Below, piece by piece: positions 52,011 through 63,757 of a stretch of DNA of 64,000 nucleotides. Source of the stretch: Ypsolopha sequella (lineage: Eukaryota > Arthropoda > Insecta > Lepidoptera > Ypsolophidae); NCBI GenBank assembly GCA_934047225.1, contig OW203986.1:14511221-14575220 (forward strand), given 5' to 3'. Each line of letters starts with the position of its first letter. The stretch's first letter is position 1. The notes under the pieces are model-generated. The model saw only the letters and a list, made by a program, of their open reading frames with translations, made no database searches and was not told the origin of the DNA. Position numbers and translations under genes: made by a program.

Positions 52011-55000
52011 TTAGAGAACGAATGGTAGGATGGCCTTGCGTTCTTTGGGGTAGTCGGCGAATTCCTTTTTGTAGTTGCGATGTTTCCCAATCGCCCAGAC
52101 CGCCATTTGGTAAAATCCCGCTGCGGCGAACAATCCAGCTGAAAATTGCGGACAGTACGTTATTGTTGAGAGCAGGGGCCCTACTATTTAACTTCAACAT
52201 GCTATCGCTTTGAAACGTAACGTGATTTGCTAGAAATGACGTGACACATCGTTTGTAGCCAATCACGCGTACCTTTGAAAGCGACAGCGATAGATGTTGA
52301 AGTTACACAATAAGGATTGGAAACTTGGTGATTGATCATCAAAAACAAGATGCAATGGGTACGTTTTGGCGGCAAATCTGCTATGTTCTTCAATTGTCAT
52401 TTTTAGGGTTTTCCGTCTGTCTGTCCGTATGTCAAGGTGCCTTTCCTCAGGTACGGCTTGAGGTTTCATATCGAATACTAAAGTCTATAGACTCATACTG
52501 CTGAAAAAATTCAAGTTTCCGGCTAAGGGCACTCCCCGGTGAGTTGTTCCTTGTCCCCACGTCTTGTCTCCAGGTGGGGACAAACAGAAACAAAAATTCC
52601 TTTCTGTCCCCGAATTTAAGTTCGACGACAGATCTTGACGTTTTGCTCAGACCTTGGATTTTTTGTTGACAGATGAAATATAAATCGAAATAAGCAAGTA
52701 AGTATAATTTCCTTTAATCAAATCAATTCCAGATACGATTTATATTTCATCTGTCCTCAAATTTAAATTCGAGGTATGACCAAAACGTCAAGTTCTGTCG
52801 TCGAATAGAAATTCGGGGACAGAAAGGAATTTTTATTCCTGTTCATGGGGACAGGTCGTGGGGACAAACGGGAACAACTCTTCCTGGAGACCTAAAGACA
52901 ATCTTATTATGTATGAAGATTGCGAAAGTTTAATTAGCATTATTTAATTTTTGGCTTAACCTACTGACAGACCCGACGAAACATGCCGTACCAATTTGTG
53001 CGTCAGCATCGCCAGATCAAAGCTTAAGGGTGCATATAAGTCAGATTGATTGTTCTCTGTAATTTTGTTATTGTATTATTTATATGGTCATCTTGCATCA
53101 ATCAGCAATGACGTTTCCTTTTAGTTTAAATTAGCGTAGCTGTTACGGCCACCACAAAACAAGCACTCACGAAAAAACTTATTTTTTTAATTAAACGATT
53201 GACCAAGTTACGCAATGGAAAATGGTCATTTGAAGTTGTGCATTTGATCTTATACAGATCCTTAAGATGGAAGAAAAGGAGACTGTTCTTTTTTGTATGG
53301 AAAGTGGTCTATGAACCAACAGATATAATATTGTGGTTTTTACATTAGGTAACCCCAACTACACCTCTGTGCGAAAGGGCATCAAAATCTGACCCGACAG
53401 TTTTAAAATATTTCAAGCTGAAAATATTAGAATTACTTGACTTTGACTTTGATGTAAACAAAGGAAAGGTGCGAGGGAGAGGTACGTGTCAATTACCCTG
53501 ACTTATAGCCAGGTGTCGAGGATCCGAGTTTGTTTCATAAATAAAACAGGTATGCTCCTCTTGAAATGATGCTTTAATTAGTTTAAGGATGATGATAAAA
53601 CATGGACTCGGTACTTTTCGGACAGAAAGAGGTGACGTCAGCGTCCTCTAAGACACGGCGTGTAGTCTTCCAATGCTAGTAATAACAGGCCACTTATTTA
53701 TAGTTCTTAGTTCGGCGTCATTGCAGTCAAAAATATAATAAATGTAGCTCATTGCAAAATCGGAGTTCTTATAAGTTCCTTACTTTATTATAACATTATT
53801 GTAATAAAAATACTTAATTGAAGTAAATAATACTAATATATTTGACTTGAAATATATCAAAACTGTCGAGTCAGATTTTGATGACGTCATAATAAAAAAA
53901 TATCGTATAAATGTGTACTACCTAAAAAAAAATACTCCATATCTGTTGGTCTATAGACCACTTTCGCCCAGTCTCCTTTGTTTGAGAACCACTGTGCTAT
54001 ATTATCCTAAGCAACAGCACTAATGAGACATCATAAAACAAAATGTTATAATATTGATTGTGCGTCAATATATGTTTCGATAAGATGTGAAACAAAGATT
54101 ACTCGAAGACTACATAACTGCTTATCGTTTTATCAACGCATAGATTATGTAGAACCGGTAGGTGCAACTTCAAGGGGTGTAATTCAACTAAATTAAATGA
54201 GAGGGGTTCAGTTTTACCCCTGAAACATGCCGACTTTTTAGGATTCCGCACCTAAAGGGCGAAACAGAGGCCTATTCTATTAATGTCACTCTGCTGTCAG
54301 TCCATCCGTCAGTGTGTCACGGGTCTCTAGCTCGTAGACAGAATGAGTTACAGATCTGAAATTTGGATATTTGTGAAGAATGTTGCCGAAACCGAATATT
54401 GAATTAGAAATTAAATTAAATTATTTTTCAGGGCTGTCAAAGTTGTTTGTTAGTTTTATAGTTGGGAATTTGGAATTTCTGAATCTTATTTTATGTAGCA
54501 TACCGTATTGAAACAACAAAATAAACTGAAATTTTATTAACGAAGGAGTAATTCGCTACCAACTGAATTTTACTCTTTTGTTTCATATGCATTTAGGTAA
54601 TTTAGGTATATTTTTAGGTAAATGTATGAAACAAAATTGCAAAATTGAGTTTGTAACTTCTGTTAAAATATTATTTATGTCTACTTCACTAGGCATTTCT
54701 AAGTGTTTATTTTCTCGATCACAGATCGATTAGTGATACCAAAATAGCCACTACAAAATAGACATAGTGGCTTCGATCTGTCATCGAGAAAATAAATGCT
54801 TGAAAATAGTATGGTACTTATTCGAATGCTACTATAATACTCGCACTTGACCGTATTATAAATGAAAAGAGGGGCTGGATAGGATAGGTTGCAAGCCACA
54901 ACCTATCCAAATGCCTATGTTGGCGCGGGTCACAACCTATCCAAATGCCTATGTTGGCGCGGGTCACAACCTATCCAAATGCCTATGTTGGCACGGGTCA

Positions 55001-58000
55001 CAACCTATCCAAATGCCTATGTTGGCGCGGGTCACAACCTATCCAAATGCCTATGTTGGCGCGGGTCACAACCTATCCAAATGCCTATGTTGGCGCGGGT
55101 CACAACCTATCCAAATGCCTATGTTGGCATGGGTCACAACCTATCCAAATGCCTATATAGGCGCGGGTCACAACCTATCCAAATGCCAATGTTGGCGCGG
55201 GTCACAACCTATCCAAATGCCTATGTTGGCGCGGGTCACAACCTATCCAAATGCCTATGTTGGCGCGGGTCATAAACTATTCAACTACAACTTTACAAAT
55301 GCAAAAAGACAATCACGGCATGGTTACAAAACCTAAACTACAATCAAGAAGAGGTCCTCATGCAAGTCACTGTATAAATTATAGATACCCACCTACATTT
55401 ACAAACATAAACTCATATAATATAAGTACACACACCCTCCCTAGTAGCAATTACATACTGATCCCAAGACTCTGGTCGCAGGGCTAGGGAGATATAGTTT
55501 ATAATAATTACAAACACACACACTCATAATTACAACTATATTCATAACTAAACTCATATATATATACCCAACACGTACACCTTCAACACTTAACACACAC
55601 TCACACTCTTATATAATAACTAAGTTTAAAATTATTAATTAAGTTTATTTTGTAAAACTATAACCATAGTTATGAAAGAGCGGGTCATCCTGGCACAGGT
55701 ATTTTTAATACTTATAAGGATGTTCCAACACCTAATGTAATAAGATAAGTTTTTTGCAAATAAACAATTTCTATTCAAATGTCTGTGTTGGCGCGGATCA
55801 CAAAAACGAAATCCAATAGCTAAATAAAAACATGGTAGTATTTCCACTTACCATAAAATTTAACGTTTAGTCATAATGAAATGCGTAGAGGATTGAAGTA
55901 GTCATGAATACATTACCACAGTAAAGAGCTAAGTAAGAATAAGGAATGTAATCAGAGGCGAACCAAAGTTTTGAACAAAATGTTACGTTTTAGTAGGTAT
56001 TAACGTTAACGGGACACCTGACGCTAGAATATCAACAACACCTGGTTTTCAAGGGTTCATTGGAAGAAACTAGGTCTCTCCTCATATTGAAGAAAATATA
56101 TTTGTTTATCAATTTTTTATCTAGGGATTCCACCTATAAACAATGTTTTAAGATTTATACTTTTGTAAAAAAAAAATGTTATCCACCCTCTTTTTTTTGG
56201 CTTTCAAACGTCCGTTTCAAAAACGCGGTTAAGAGACCAACTTGATTTTTTTTTTATAAAATAGGCAGTAGAAATATGAAGGGTTGTTACCTAAATCCAA
56301 TATTTTTTTCCCTACAAAATATTTCAGTATTAGCTAAAAACACACCAATTTGTTGTTTCGCTGCGTGATCACTAGTATTACGCGTCCGAGAACAAGAGGC
56401 CAAAGAGCCAACATATAATCGCCTCTATGAAAAGCGAATAAGGTCTTTGCAATTAGACTTATTATGCTGGACCGGTAATAAAAAAAGTTGCTAGGGTATG
56501 CGATCCTCTTAATTTATTTAGCCTCTAACATAGACAACACAGCCCATATTTGTGTATGGCCTCTAATAATGAAGATCCGTTGATTGGTTCCAAATTGGTA
56601 CATGCTCTAAGGTTTCAAAGTTATAGGTTAAAAAATAACAAAAGATATTCAATATGAAATGTTCTTCCAGGGTTTTTCATTACAATATTGATCTTTCTTA
56701 CATCAGTATTGAAAAGTTTGCATGGTGCTATTTGTGTTTTTTACACAGAAATGTTGTGGTTTTTTACGTTAATAATAAATGTGGTCAAGTGCGAGAGGAC
56801 TCACACTCTGAGGGTCCCGTACTATTAAAATAAGTTTATAGACTTCTGCAAAATTAAGTTGGTCAGTATTCGGGTACCGAACCCTAATACTTTATGAATC
56901 GGCATATTCAGTATTTGTTGTTTAAATAAAGTATATGGTACATAATATACATACGTTTAAAATACCCAACTAGATTAGTTTTTCAGACAGACCCTGTACC
57001 AAAAATGGTCTAAAAGTGACAACTTTGACAGCTCCTATTTCGTTATTTTTAACATTAACAAAAATTATATTCACATCATCAAAAATTATATGTCACATAG
57101 ACAGCAGAGTGACATTAATAGGGCTCCGTTTTACCCTTTGGGTATGGAACCCTAAGAATTAATATTGGCCTAGAAATATATATATATATATATATATATC
57201 GCTACGACATGGTGGTGTCAGAGCCAAATGAAAGTCACAGTCCATACTCAGTACACCCGCATTTCACCGACGATTATTACGTCCCAACGATAACCCTTAT
57301 TGCAATGAAATAAGAGTTACATTTTTATTTATCGAATCGATACCAAGTTCATGCTAGTACCCCTGGTTCTCAAGATTGAGAGGCCAGCGTTCTATCCCTG
57401 AGCTACCGCCGCTAGAAAGTTACAGCTTGTTGCTGTAGATGACATTTCTAAAAAACTCTATAATTAATAGAACTAAATAATGTATGCAAATAGCACTTTT
57501 CCTCACCCGGTGCGCATTTAGTCATGATGGTGAAGAACAGCCAGGATCCAAACTCGTAGGTGTAGTTCGGACAGGAGACGTAGTTGAAGAGTACACAGAA
57601 GGGGTTCCCGTCTGGAACCGGCACGCGGCGGACCTTGGTGCCTGGAGGCCGCAGGTTCTTGAGCAGGATGTGGATGCTGAGGTTACCCAGTTCACAGAGC
57701 TGAAATATTGCATAGTATCATACTTATAGAACATTTATTGTGTATAGAATAACAAATCCGAAACTGGGGACAAATCTGTCAAGCATTCGTAAATGAATAC
57801 CTAATCTAAATAGAGTACAGAAGGAATAAAGTCGTTCTGTACTTTGAATATAGTTTCATTATTTTAAATGAAATGGTTTATTATTATTATTGGTGTTGTA
57901 CTGAAGCTAAAATTACCATTTTTAAAATTTTTGTCTGTCTGTCTGTGTGTCTGTATGTATGTTCTGTTTTAACCCAATAACCACTAACCAGATTTGGATG

Positions 58001-61000
58001 CGGTTTTCTTTATTACCATCATAGTAACCATGGTCAAAATATAGTCTGTAAGGGGTGTTGATAAACTGGCTCTTGCTGAGGCTTTGCTGAAGGTCATCGT
58101 TTTTTAAAATAAAATCCTAAATTCCAAAGATCGCACTTGTGACTTTATGACTTAAATTTTGTGATGATGATTGATGATTAATCAATTAAGATTTTAATAT
58201 TGCAAGCTTTTACATCATATTCTGGTCTTTACATTCATTATAAATTACTTAACAACAATTTTCAGTTATAAAAAGGTTTGAAAACCTGTTCTAATACATG
58301 AAATGATGAACCCTGTCCATTGAACTTTGGAATGTACACATAGTCAATGAAATAAGTACACAAACATATTAACATAATACGCACATTCATAGCTATTTAA
58401 AAATAAGCAAAAAATCTCCATGTGATGGCAAGATCTTTTAAAAATCTTTTCTAGGTATATGTTAATTTTAAAATACTCAATACTGTTTTGTATTCAATGA
58501 CTGGATAAATAAGTGAAATAATATATCTAAAAGTCAAATAGCATTCATGCATTATAGTGGTGAGTGAAGCAATGTGAAGATTGTTTAGTTGCCATGCTCG
58601 TGTGAAATGTTACACCAAGGACACAAGTACATCATTCACAATTCTATAAACTATGACGATCATTTTCTAAATGTAAAATTTATTGTAGAATTTTTATAAC
58701 GTTGATGGATACAAAAATAAATATTGGTAGTCGATTAAGGGCCATTCATACATATTTTGCGTCTTTTAAAATTAGGGGGAGGTCTGGTCTGCGAATGATA
58801 GTAATATCAGGTTCATAAATGTGGGGGGGTCTTGCAAAAAGATAAAAACCAGCTAAGTGCGAGTCGGACTCGCGCACAAAGTACTACCACACGAGACAAC
58901 AAGACAAGACAAATACTCTTTATTATATGTGGGTTTATGGGTGGAAATGAATTGTTGGAAAAAAAAATGCGAAGGTGGTGCACAAAATATGAAATAGTAA
59001 GGTGAATGGATAGCAAATACCTAAAATAAACATGTAAGTATAACATTGCATAAACAAATAAGTACTTAAATTACGAAAAATATATATAAATATATAACAA
59101 AAATAAATAATATAATACGTAAATCAAAAGTAAATAAACATTAGTAGCAAAAGTAGATAGATTTAACAAACAAATTACGGATAAAGAAAAAGAAAGTAAT
59201 TTTTTGAAGACAGGCAACGAGGGGAATTCTAAATAGCGATAGGCAAGTTATTCCACAATCTGACAGCTTTAACAGCAAAAGAATTACCTTAAAAATTTGT
59301 AGTGTGAGATGGAGTTGCTAAGCAATTTTTCGGGAATTTAAAGCAATCTTTAAGATATGACCGAGTTGAAGGATTGAACATACAGAATAAAGAAGAGAGA
59401 GAGAATTCGGCGGCTAGGAAGCCACTGAAGTGGTGTTCTAAAATCAAAAAATGGTCAAACTTACGAAGACCGAAACTAAACCTTATAGGGAAGTTTTGGA
59501 GGCATTCAAGCTTATCCAGCTGTTCTGAAGTAAATCTAGATAACATCCACATAATCAAGGATGGGCAAAAGAAAAGATGTAGCAAGCGAAATTTTAGTGG
59601 TTGTTGGGAGGAGATTTCAGATTCTTCTCAAGGATCCTGCAGAGGCAATGATCTTCCGGCTTACTTGTTCTATTTGGGATTCCCAAGATAAGCAATAATA
59701 ATCAATGAAGAATATAGAAGAATATATAATACAGATAATAATAATGACATCAGTTTTATGAGTGGGTGGGGTCATGAGATAATGAAGATAGGATGTTTGT
59801 ATGGGGGAGGTCTGAAAAAACCGATGTCTTAATATATAGACACGGCCCTTACAAGATCAATTAGAAACAAATTCTCAAAAAAATAAATCATAAAATGGCA
59901 ATAATCGAGGGAAGATACTCTAGCAGCTCAAGGTATTGATTTGAGGGTTATGTTGAGAGGGTAACCTCTATATATAAATACTAATATCTAAATACTATTT
60001 AGGAAAATAGAATATTACTTAACACAGAAACACTAACATTTTTACATACTTGGGTATATAATTAACACTACTTTTTTCAAAAAAATTGTGGTTTCTGTAC
60101 ATGGAACAGTATCCATGAAAAAATCGAACAACTTTTATTGTACATTTCCGAAAAATCTGAAATTAATCTCTCACTAAACTCAGCAAACTACTCAAGTGAT
60201 TCGCTCAATAAAATCTTTTAATTACTAAATATAAGCGGTGAATATGTTAATATTCAATTATGAAAAATACTTGATTGATGCCATCACTAACAATAAGTAC
60301 ACTTACAACAAATCCAGTAAGTCCCACATAGAAGGTGATATCTGAAGGGGGGGTGTATAGAGGGTGGTTCACGTGATAAGCCACATATAGGGTGAAGAGC
60401 CAGTAGTATGAGCAGTTTTTAAACAGGTTGGACAATGGCATGGTGCCATGAGAGAACCGGTGGACAAACAATGTCTCCAGCAGACGCTTAGCATAGTGAG
60501 CCGACCAGCATGCAGCTGCTACCCTGAAAAATATTAATACAATTATGTTTTTAATCTATTGGTAAGTTCATTCAAAGAGGAGGCATGTTACTTACGAAGC
60601 AACAGTCCCAGGAGATGATGTTTGAGCGCCATACAGGAGCCAAGGTCTCTGGTAGGCCCACAAGTATACTATCAGAGGACCAGCATATTCAGCCAAGAAA
60701 ACATTCTTCCATGAGATTTGAGGGCCAAGATCTTTTACATAAATTTTGGATCCATCTTGGATATTCAATGATTTTAAACTATCCTCCTCTTTGAGCGCTT
60801 TTCCTTTGGCCTCAAGCTTGATAGCTTGTCTGTCAGGATACCAGGATTTATTGATGTTCTGGTAAATTTTTGCTTTCACATCTTTTATAGTCGCTTCCTC
60901 ATTCAATTGGATTTTTCCGAGCGGCTTGGAGCCGGAGGAATTTAAAATTTCAATCTAGAACAAAATAGGGAGATTAATAATGCGTTTGTATAATGAAAAG

Positions 61001-61033
61001 AGTACAATTTATAATTGGTTCACTTACCTCCAT
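52011..61033 (-). CDS. TECR: Trans-2,3-enoyl-CoA reductase (TECR/Sc2/Tsc13)
   Basis: A complete gene; coding exons on the minus strand are 61028-61033 (ATG GAG), 60596-60954, 60307-60523, 57507-57699 and 52011-52138. These join to 903 bases, 300 residues, close to the 308 of human TECR. It catalyses the last reduction of each very-long-chain fatty acid elongation cycle in the ER membrane, using NADPH. Residues 1 to about 85 form a ubiquitin-like domain ([15 protein letters not shown]). They are followed by membrane segments and a steroid-5-alpha-reductase-type C-terminus with S-C-P-N-Y-T-Y-E (about residues 236-243, holding the conserved catalytic Tyr region) and F-Y-Q-M-A-V-W. The last exon lies over 5 kb from exon 4. 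The stop is TAA at 52011-52013. Confidence 0.95.
52535..52893. mobile_element. Fold-back element (~360 bp), TECR intron 4
   Basis: The left end 'gttgttccttgtccccacg' with 'aattcctttctgtccccgaa' is mirrored on the right by 'ttcggggacagaaaggaatt' and 'gtggggacaaacgggaacaac'. 'atgaaatataaatcg' near the centre pairs with 'cgatttatatttcat'. Confidence 0.8.
53270..53985. mobile_element. Long-TIR fold-back element (~715 bp), TECR intron 4
   Basis: The left part 'aaaaggagactgttc', 'aagtggtctatgaaccaac' and 'tcaaaatctgacccgacagt' is mirrored by 'actgtcgagtcagattttga', 'gttggtctatagaccactt' and 'cagtctcctttg'. Arms are about 140 bp with small indels. The middle has no ORF. Confidence 0.7.
54699..54802. 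mobile_element. Short fold-back MITE, TECR intron 4
   Basis: 'aagtgtttattttctcgatc' with 'acagatcga' and 'atagccac' are mirrored by 'gtggcttcgatctgt' and 'catcgagaaaataaatgctt'. Confidence 0.8.
54890..55275. repeat. 34-bp minisatellite, 11 copies, TECR intron 4
   Basis: The unit is 'cacaacctatccaaatgcct' followed by 'atgttggcgcgggt'. Because 34 is not a multiple of 3 and the unit contains no stop, all three plus frames stay open (128, 141 and 71 codons). These are artefacts. Variants include 'ggcacggg', 'ggcatggg' and 'ctatatagg'. An orphan unit ('ttcaaatgtctgtgttggcg' followed by 'cggatca') lies at about 55773-55802. Confidence 0.95.
55300..57180. other. TECR intron 4, no gene seen
   Basis: A/C-rich low-complexity text lies at 55380-55620. 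A decayed 'ggttccgta' family repeat with two ends is at 56790-57160 ('aagtgcgagaggactcac' and 'tttgggtatggaaccctaag'). Nothing coding is seen. Confidence 0.45.
57178..57200. repeat. (TA)n microsatellite
   Basis: 'atatatatatatatatatat' lies directly at the tail of the SINE at 57195-57415, a position where A/T-rich SINE tails often expand. Confidence 0.8.
57195..57415 (-). mobile_element. tRNA-derived SINE, TECR intron 4
   Basis: On the minus strand the head is 'gcggtagctcagggatagaa' and 'tctcaatcttgagaaccagg'. The body includes 'acgtaataatcgtcggtg'. It ends about 90 bp from TECR exon 4. Confidence 0.7.
57925..58030 (+). mobile_element. RTE-like LINE/SINE fragment
   Basis: 'tttgtctgtctgtctgtgtg' followed by 'caataaccactaaccagatt' resembles the region near 25490-25560. 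It is truncated. Confidence 0.4.
58846..59690 (-). mobile_element. Non-LTR LINE 3' end with RT C-terminal remnant
   Basis: On the minus strand 59289-59640 encodes the end of a Jockey/CR1-type reverse transcriptase ORF ([23 protein letters not shown]). It is followed in another frame by [14 protein letters not shown] near 59230-59285. The 3' untranslated end 58890-59220 matches 33700-33960. A stub of the 'gcgagtcggactcgcgca' dispersed repeat lies at 58846-58888. It is frameshifted and dead, in TECR intron 3. Confidence 0.75.
59700..60300. other. TECR intron 3, no gene seen
   Basis: AT-rich sequence with no coding signal and no clear repeat ends. Confidence 0.5.
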
Positions 61034-61241
61034 CGTTGTACCGTCAACTGTCTTTAGTTGCGTTGGTTGGGTGGCCAGAGAAAATACCAAAATACCGGCT
61101 GTTCCGGTGGTTTTCAGCCAGCCCTTCCTTTCTCGACGGCAAAAGCAAAAGAAAACGAAATCAGTCAGCACATAAGTAAGCACAGCAGATAGTCGTTCTG
61201 GCCGTTCATAAATTATTAATTTCGTCAGGTTCCAACACTGA
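61034..61241 (-). promoter_or_regulatory. TECR: TECR 5' leader and initiator
   Basis: An insect-type initiator TCAGT lies at 61237-61241 on the minus strand (within 'gctctcagtgttgg'), about 205 bases upstream of the ATG at 61033. No TATA box is seen at the expected distance. Only six coding bases sit in the first exon before the donor GTAAGT, so the first intron (73 bp) follows the ATG almost at once. Confidence 0.5.
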
Positions 61242-61292
61242 GAGCAAAATAGCGTACACAATTTTCAACGCGTGCGACAGAAATGGCATTAG
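61201..61292. repeat. TECR promoter/leader segment, original copy
   Basis: 'gccgttcataaattattaat' through 'gcgacagaaatggcattaga' recurs at 62678-62771 in the same orientation with about 80-85% identity by eye. The initiator TCAGT (minus strand) lies inside. Confidence 0.8.
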
Positions 61293-61479
61293 AAATCGTG
61301 TTGCGACCTCTAGTTTATGAACGCAGCCTAGCCGACAGAACAAAAACCACTGATCTCCTATACTTTTACCACTGGACTGGACTTTACCACTGAACTTTGC
61401 CGATTTGAAGTGTGAAATTCCCAGGAACTATTTTTGACGTTTAATGCAAAAAGCGTCTTCTAATCCGAGATTCTCAAGC

Positions 61480-61815
61480 AAAAAAGCAGCGGTAGCTCAG
61501 GGATCTTGAGTTTCAGGTATGACTCCCGGTTGGGCATGCACCAATGAGTTTTTCGGAATTATGTGCATAATATTTGTTATTACAGTTTACAACTTGCTGA
61601 ACGGTGAAGGAAAACATCTTGAGGAAACCTGCATGCCCTAAAATGTGTATCTGTGACTGAAGTACGGTGATAGGGCTCACCAGTTACCACCAATTACGTA
61701 GGGACGTAATAATCGTCGGTGCAACGCGGATTTACTGAGTGTGGACTTGCATTTCACAGTTCACATTTAGAACACCTCTGAACCCCCCTCGGGGATTAAT
61801 GCCATGACGATATAT
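61480..61815 (+). mobile_element. tRNA-derived SINE
   Basis: The head 'cagcggtagctcagggatct' (shortened A box) and 'atgactcccggttgg' are followed by 'caatgagtttttcggaatt', 'gaacggtgaaggaaaacatc' and 'gggacgtaataatcgtcgg'. It ends 'gccatgacgatata'. It is nearly full length and the best copy in the window. Confidence 0.8.
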
Positions 61816-62677
61816 TTACCTATTTATTTATTTTATATGTTCTAGCGCAATTTTGAATGACATCACATCATGCGCACATCGCTAAAATTTCAGTTCAATT
61901 ACAGTTCGTAGCTGCCTACAGCGCCAGGATGGGGTAAATCAAATGCACTGGCCTCTAATAATACAAGTACATTTACTTGGTTGTATTGCCTTAGTATTAC
62001 TAAAGTAGGTACCTATGTTCCGATTGCGCTTGTATTTTTGGTAAACATATACCGTTTTTCTCAATTTTTCTCGATGATTTTTAGCAGGATCTCGCTGAAC
62101 ATAATCCTTATTAATATCATAATATACTTAATACTATTAATTGCTTGTCTTGCACTGCATTTAGCTATAAATTATTAATTAAAAGCTAGTAAATTAAGCA
62201 ACAATCTTGAAATATGAATCTGGGTCAAGATGAGTTGTCAATATTTTTTTCAATATTTTTTAGCCCACAAATTACCGACAATTTTGCTGGACAGCCAAGA
62301 CCCTTGCCAAAAGTAACAGGAGCAAAAAAAGAAAGAACGCTTTTTTTTCTTTAATAACTGTAAGCAGAAAATATTAAAAATTATGTCACACGAAGACGAT
62401 ATTACCTTTGATGATCGTAGATAAAGTGTGACATTATTTTGCATTCGTGCGGCGTATTACGAAATTATTTCACAGTTTTACTCAATACTATTTCGATACT
62501 ACCCTGTCACAAGTATGTGTTTTAATTCATAGACAATGCCAATATGGCGCTTTTTTACTAAAAATCTATTGGAATACACTTTACATACCTGTCAGTGATC
62601 AAATGGCACAAAAAATATTTGACGGCCACCTATCCAGTTGTAATAGGAAGTCAGTGGTCAAAAACACACAGATTATA

Positions 62678-62771
62678 GCCGTTTATAAATTAAAAATTTC
62701 GTCAGGTTCCAACACTGACAGCAGGATACCGTATACAATGTTAAACGCGTGCGACAGAGGTGGCATTAGAA
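62678..62771. repeat. Copy of the TECR promoter/leader segment
   Basis: The partner of 61201-61292, including the initiator-like 'aacactgac'. No TECR coding bases are copied. Confidence 0.8.
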
Positions 62772-62796
62772 CCCATGCCAAGGTCTGAGCCAAGAC

Positions 62797-63412
62797 ACCT
62801 AGGGTACGTTTCGAAACGTGTGATTATCACTCGGAGCGATGCGAATTTTACCCTGCATCGTTCAAAAATCGACCCGAGTGAAACCGAGGGTAAACGAACT
62901 GTTACCTGACAGTTGCGCTAAGTGTTTTGAAACGCTTTCGAGAGATGTAAATACCGCACTGACAAGTGCGATTTCTAACTCTGTCTGGGCACCGATAAAA
63001 TTCGCCTGACAGTTGTCATTTCGGAGTTTTCTCGGGATTCGGATGAATTTTGAAAATAGAATTCAACATTTCCGTACGAATATGGGAAAAAATTTTCGAA
63101 ACTGCTTCGACAGGATTATGGCTTGCAAATGCAAAGGTTGCAATGCCATCCATATTAAGAGCAATAGGTATTGGTTCAATTCCTTCTTTATTAGGTACTT
63201 TACTTTATTTATTTATTTTGATTTGAGGTTATGTATTTACTTGACGTGTGTTACTCCAGACCGTTCCAAAACGCTTTTCTCACGGGAAGTCAGGAATCAC
63301 TCGCAAGCGTTTCAAAACAAGAAATTTCTTTCTCTTTCTAGTATATAGCTCTGTCTCTTTCTTAAAGACGAGTGAAATTTCGCACGAAGATCACACGTTT
63401 TGAAACGTAGCC
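62797..63412. mobile_element. Long fold-back element (~615 bp)
   Basis: The left end 'ctagggtacgtttcgaaacg' with 'tgtgattatcactcg' is mirrored by 'cgaagatcacacgttttga' and 'aacgtagccctaa'. A second inner pair is 'ttttgaaacgctttcgag' (62929) and 'ctcgcaagcgtttcaaaa' (63300). The plus-strand ORF 63013-63348 has no family match. Confidence 0.75.
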
Positions 63413-63462
63413 CTAAAAAAAATTATGAACGCATTCCAGAGGCGTTTTTGGATTCGGCTGTT

Positions 63463-63757
63463 ACACTTGTCGCGCTTAACAGCTGCTGCGCATCGATGAA
63501 CTGTGCAGTGACCCACTGAGTTATTTATAAACGACCATTTCGCATGACTTTAACAAGCATTGAGCAGCGCAAATAATGTTAATGGAATCAGCCTAAAATA
63601 TTAAAATAACACTCCATAGACAACCCACAAAGTGGTGACAGCGTTTGTATGGAGGTTTTGATATGATGACACCTTTTAGCACATCCATCGCGGCAACCCG
63701 TTTCACAGTTCATCGTTGCAGTGATGAGTAGCTGTTAAACGCGACAAATGAGTTTAA
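63463..63757. mobile_element. Fold-back element (~295 bp)
   Basis: 'acacttgtcgcgcttaacag' with 'ctgctgcgcatcgatgaac' is mirrored by 'gttcatcgttgcagtgat' and 'gagtagctgttaaacgcgac'. Arms are about 45 bp. Nothing is seen after it to the end of the window. Confidence 0.7.

Noticed and set aside
51916..52266. 116-codon minus-strand ORF and 63-codon plus ORF
   Set aside because: They overlap the real last exon of TECR (52011-52138) in the wrong frame.
54889..55336. Three overlapping ORFs of 71-141 codons that look like a repeat protein
   Set aside because: They arise from a stop-free 34-bp tandem repeat read in three frames, inside an intron of TECR, with no start context or family.
57484..57729. 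81-codon plus-strand ORF and 70-codon minus-strand ORF
   Set aside because: Both are shadow frames of TECR exon 4 (57507-57699, minus), which has the correct splice sites and family sequence in the third frame.
61480..61520. tRNA-like A and B boxes (also at 31018, 44980 and 57400)
   Set aside because: None makes a full cloverleaf with a paired acceptor stem, and each is followed by a shared SINE body.
63013..63348. 111-codon plus-strand ORF
   Set aside because: It lies inside the fold-back element 62797-63412 and has no recognisable family or start context.
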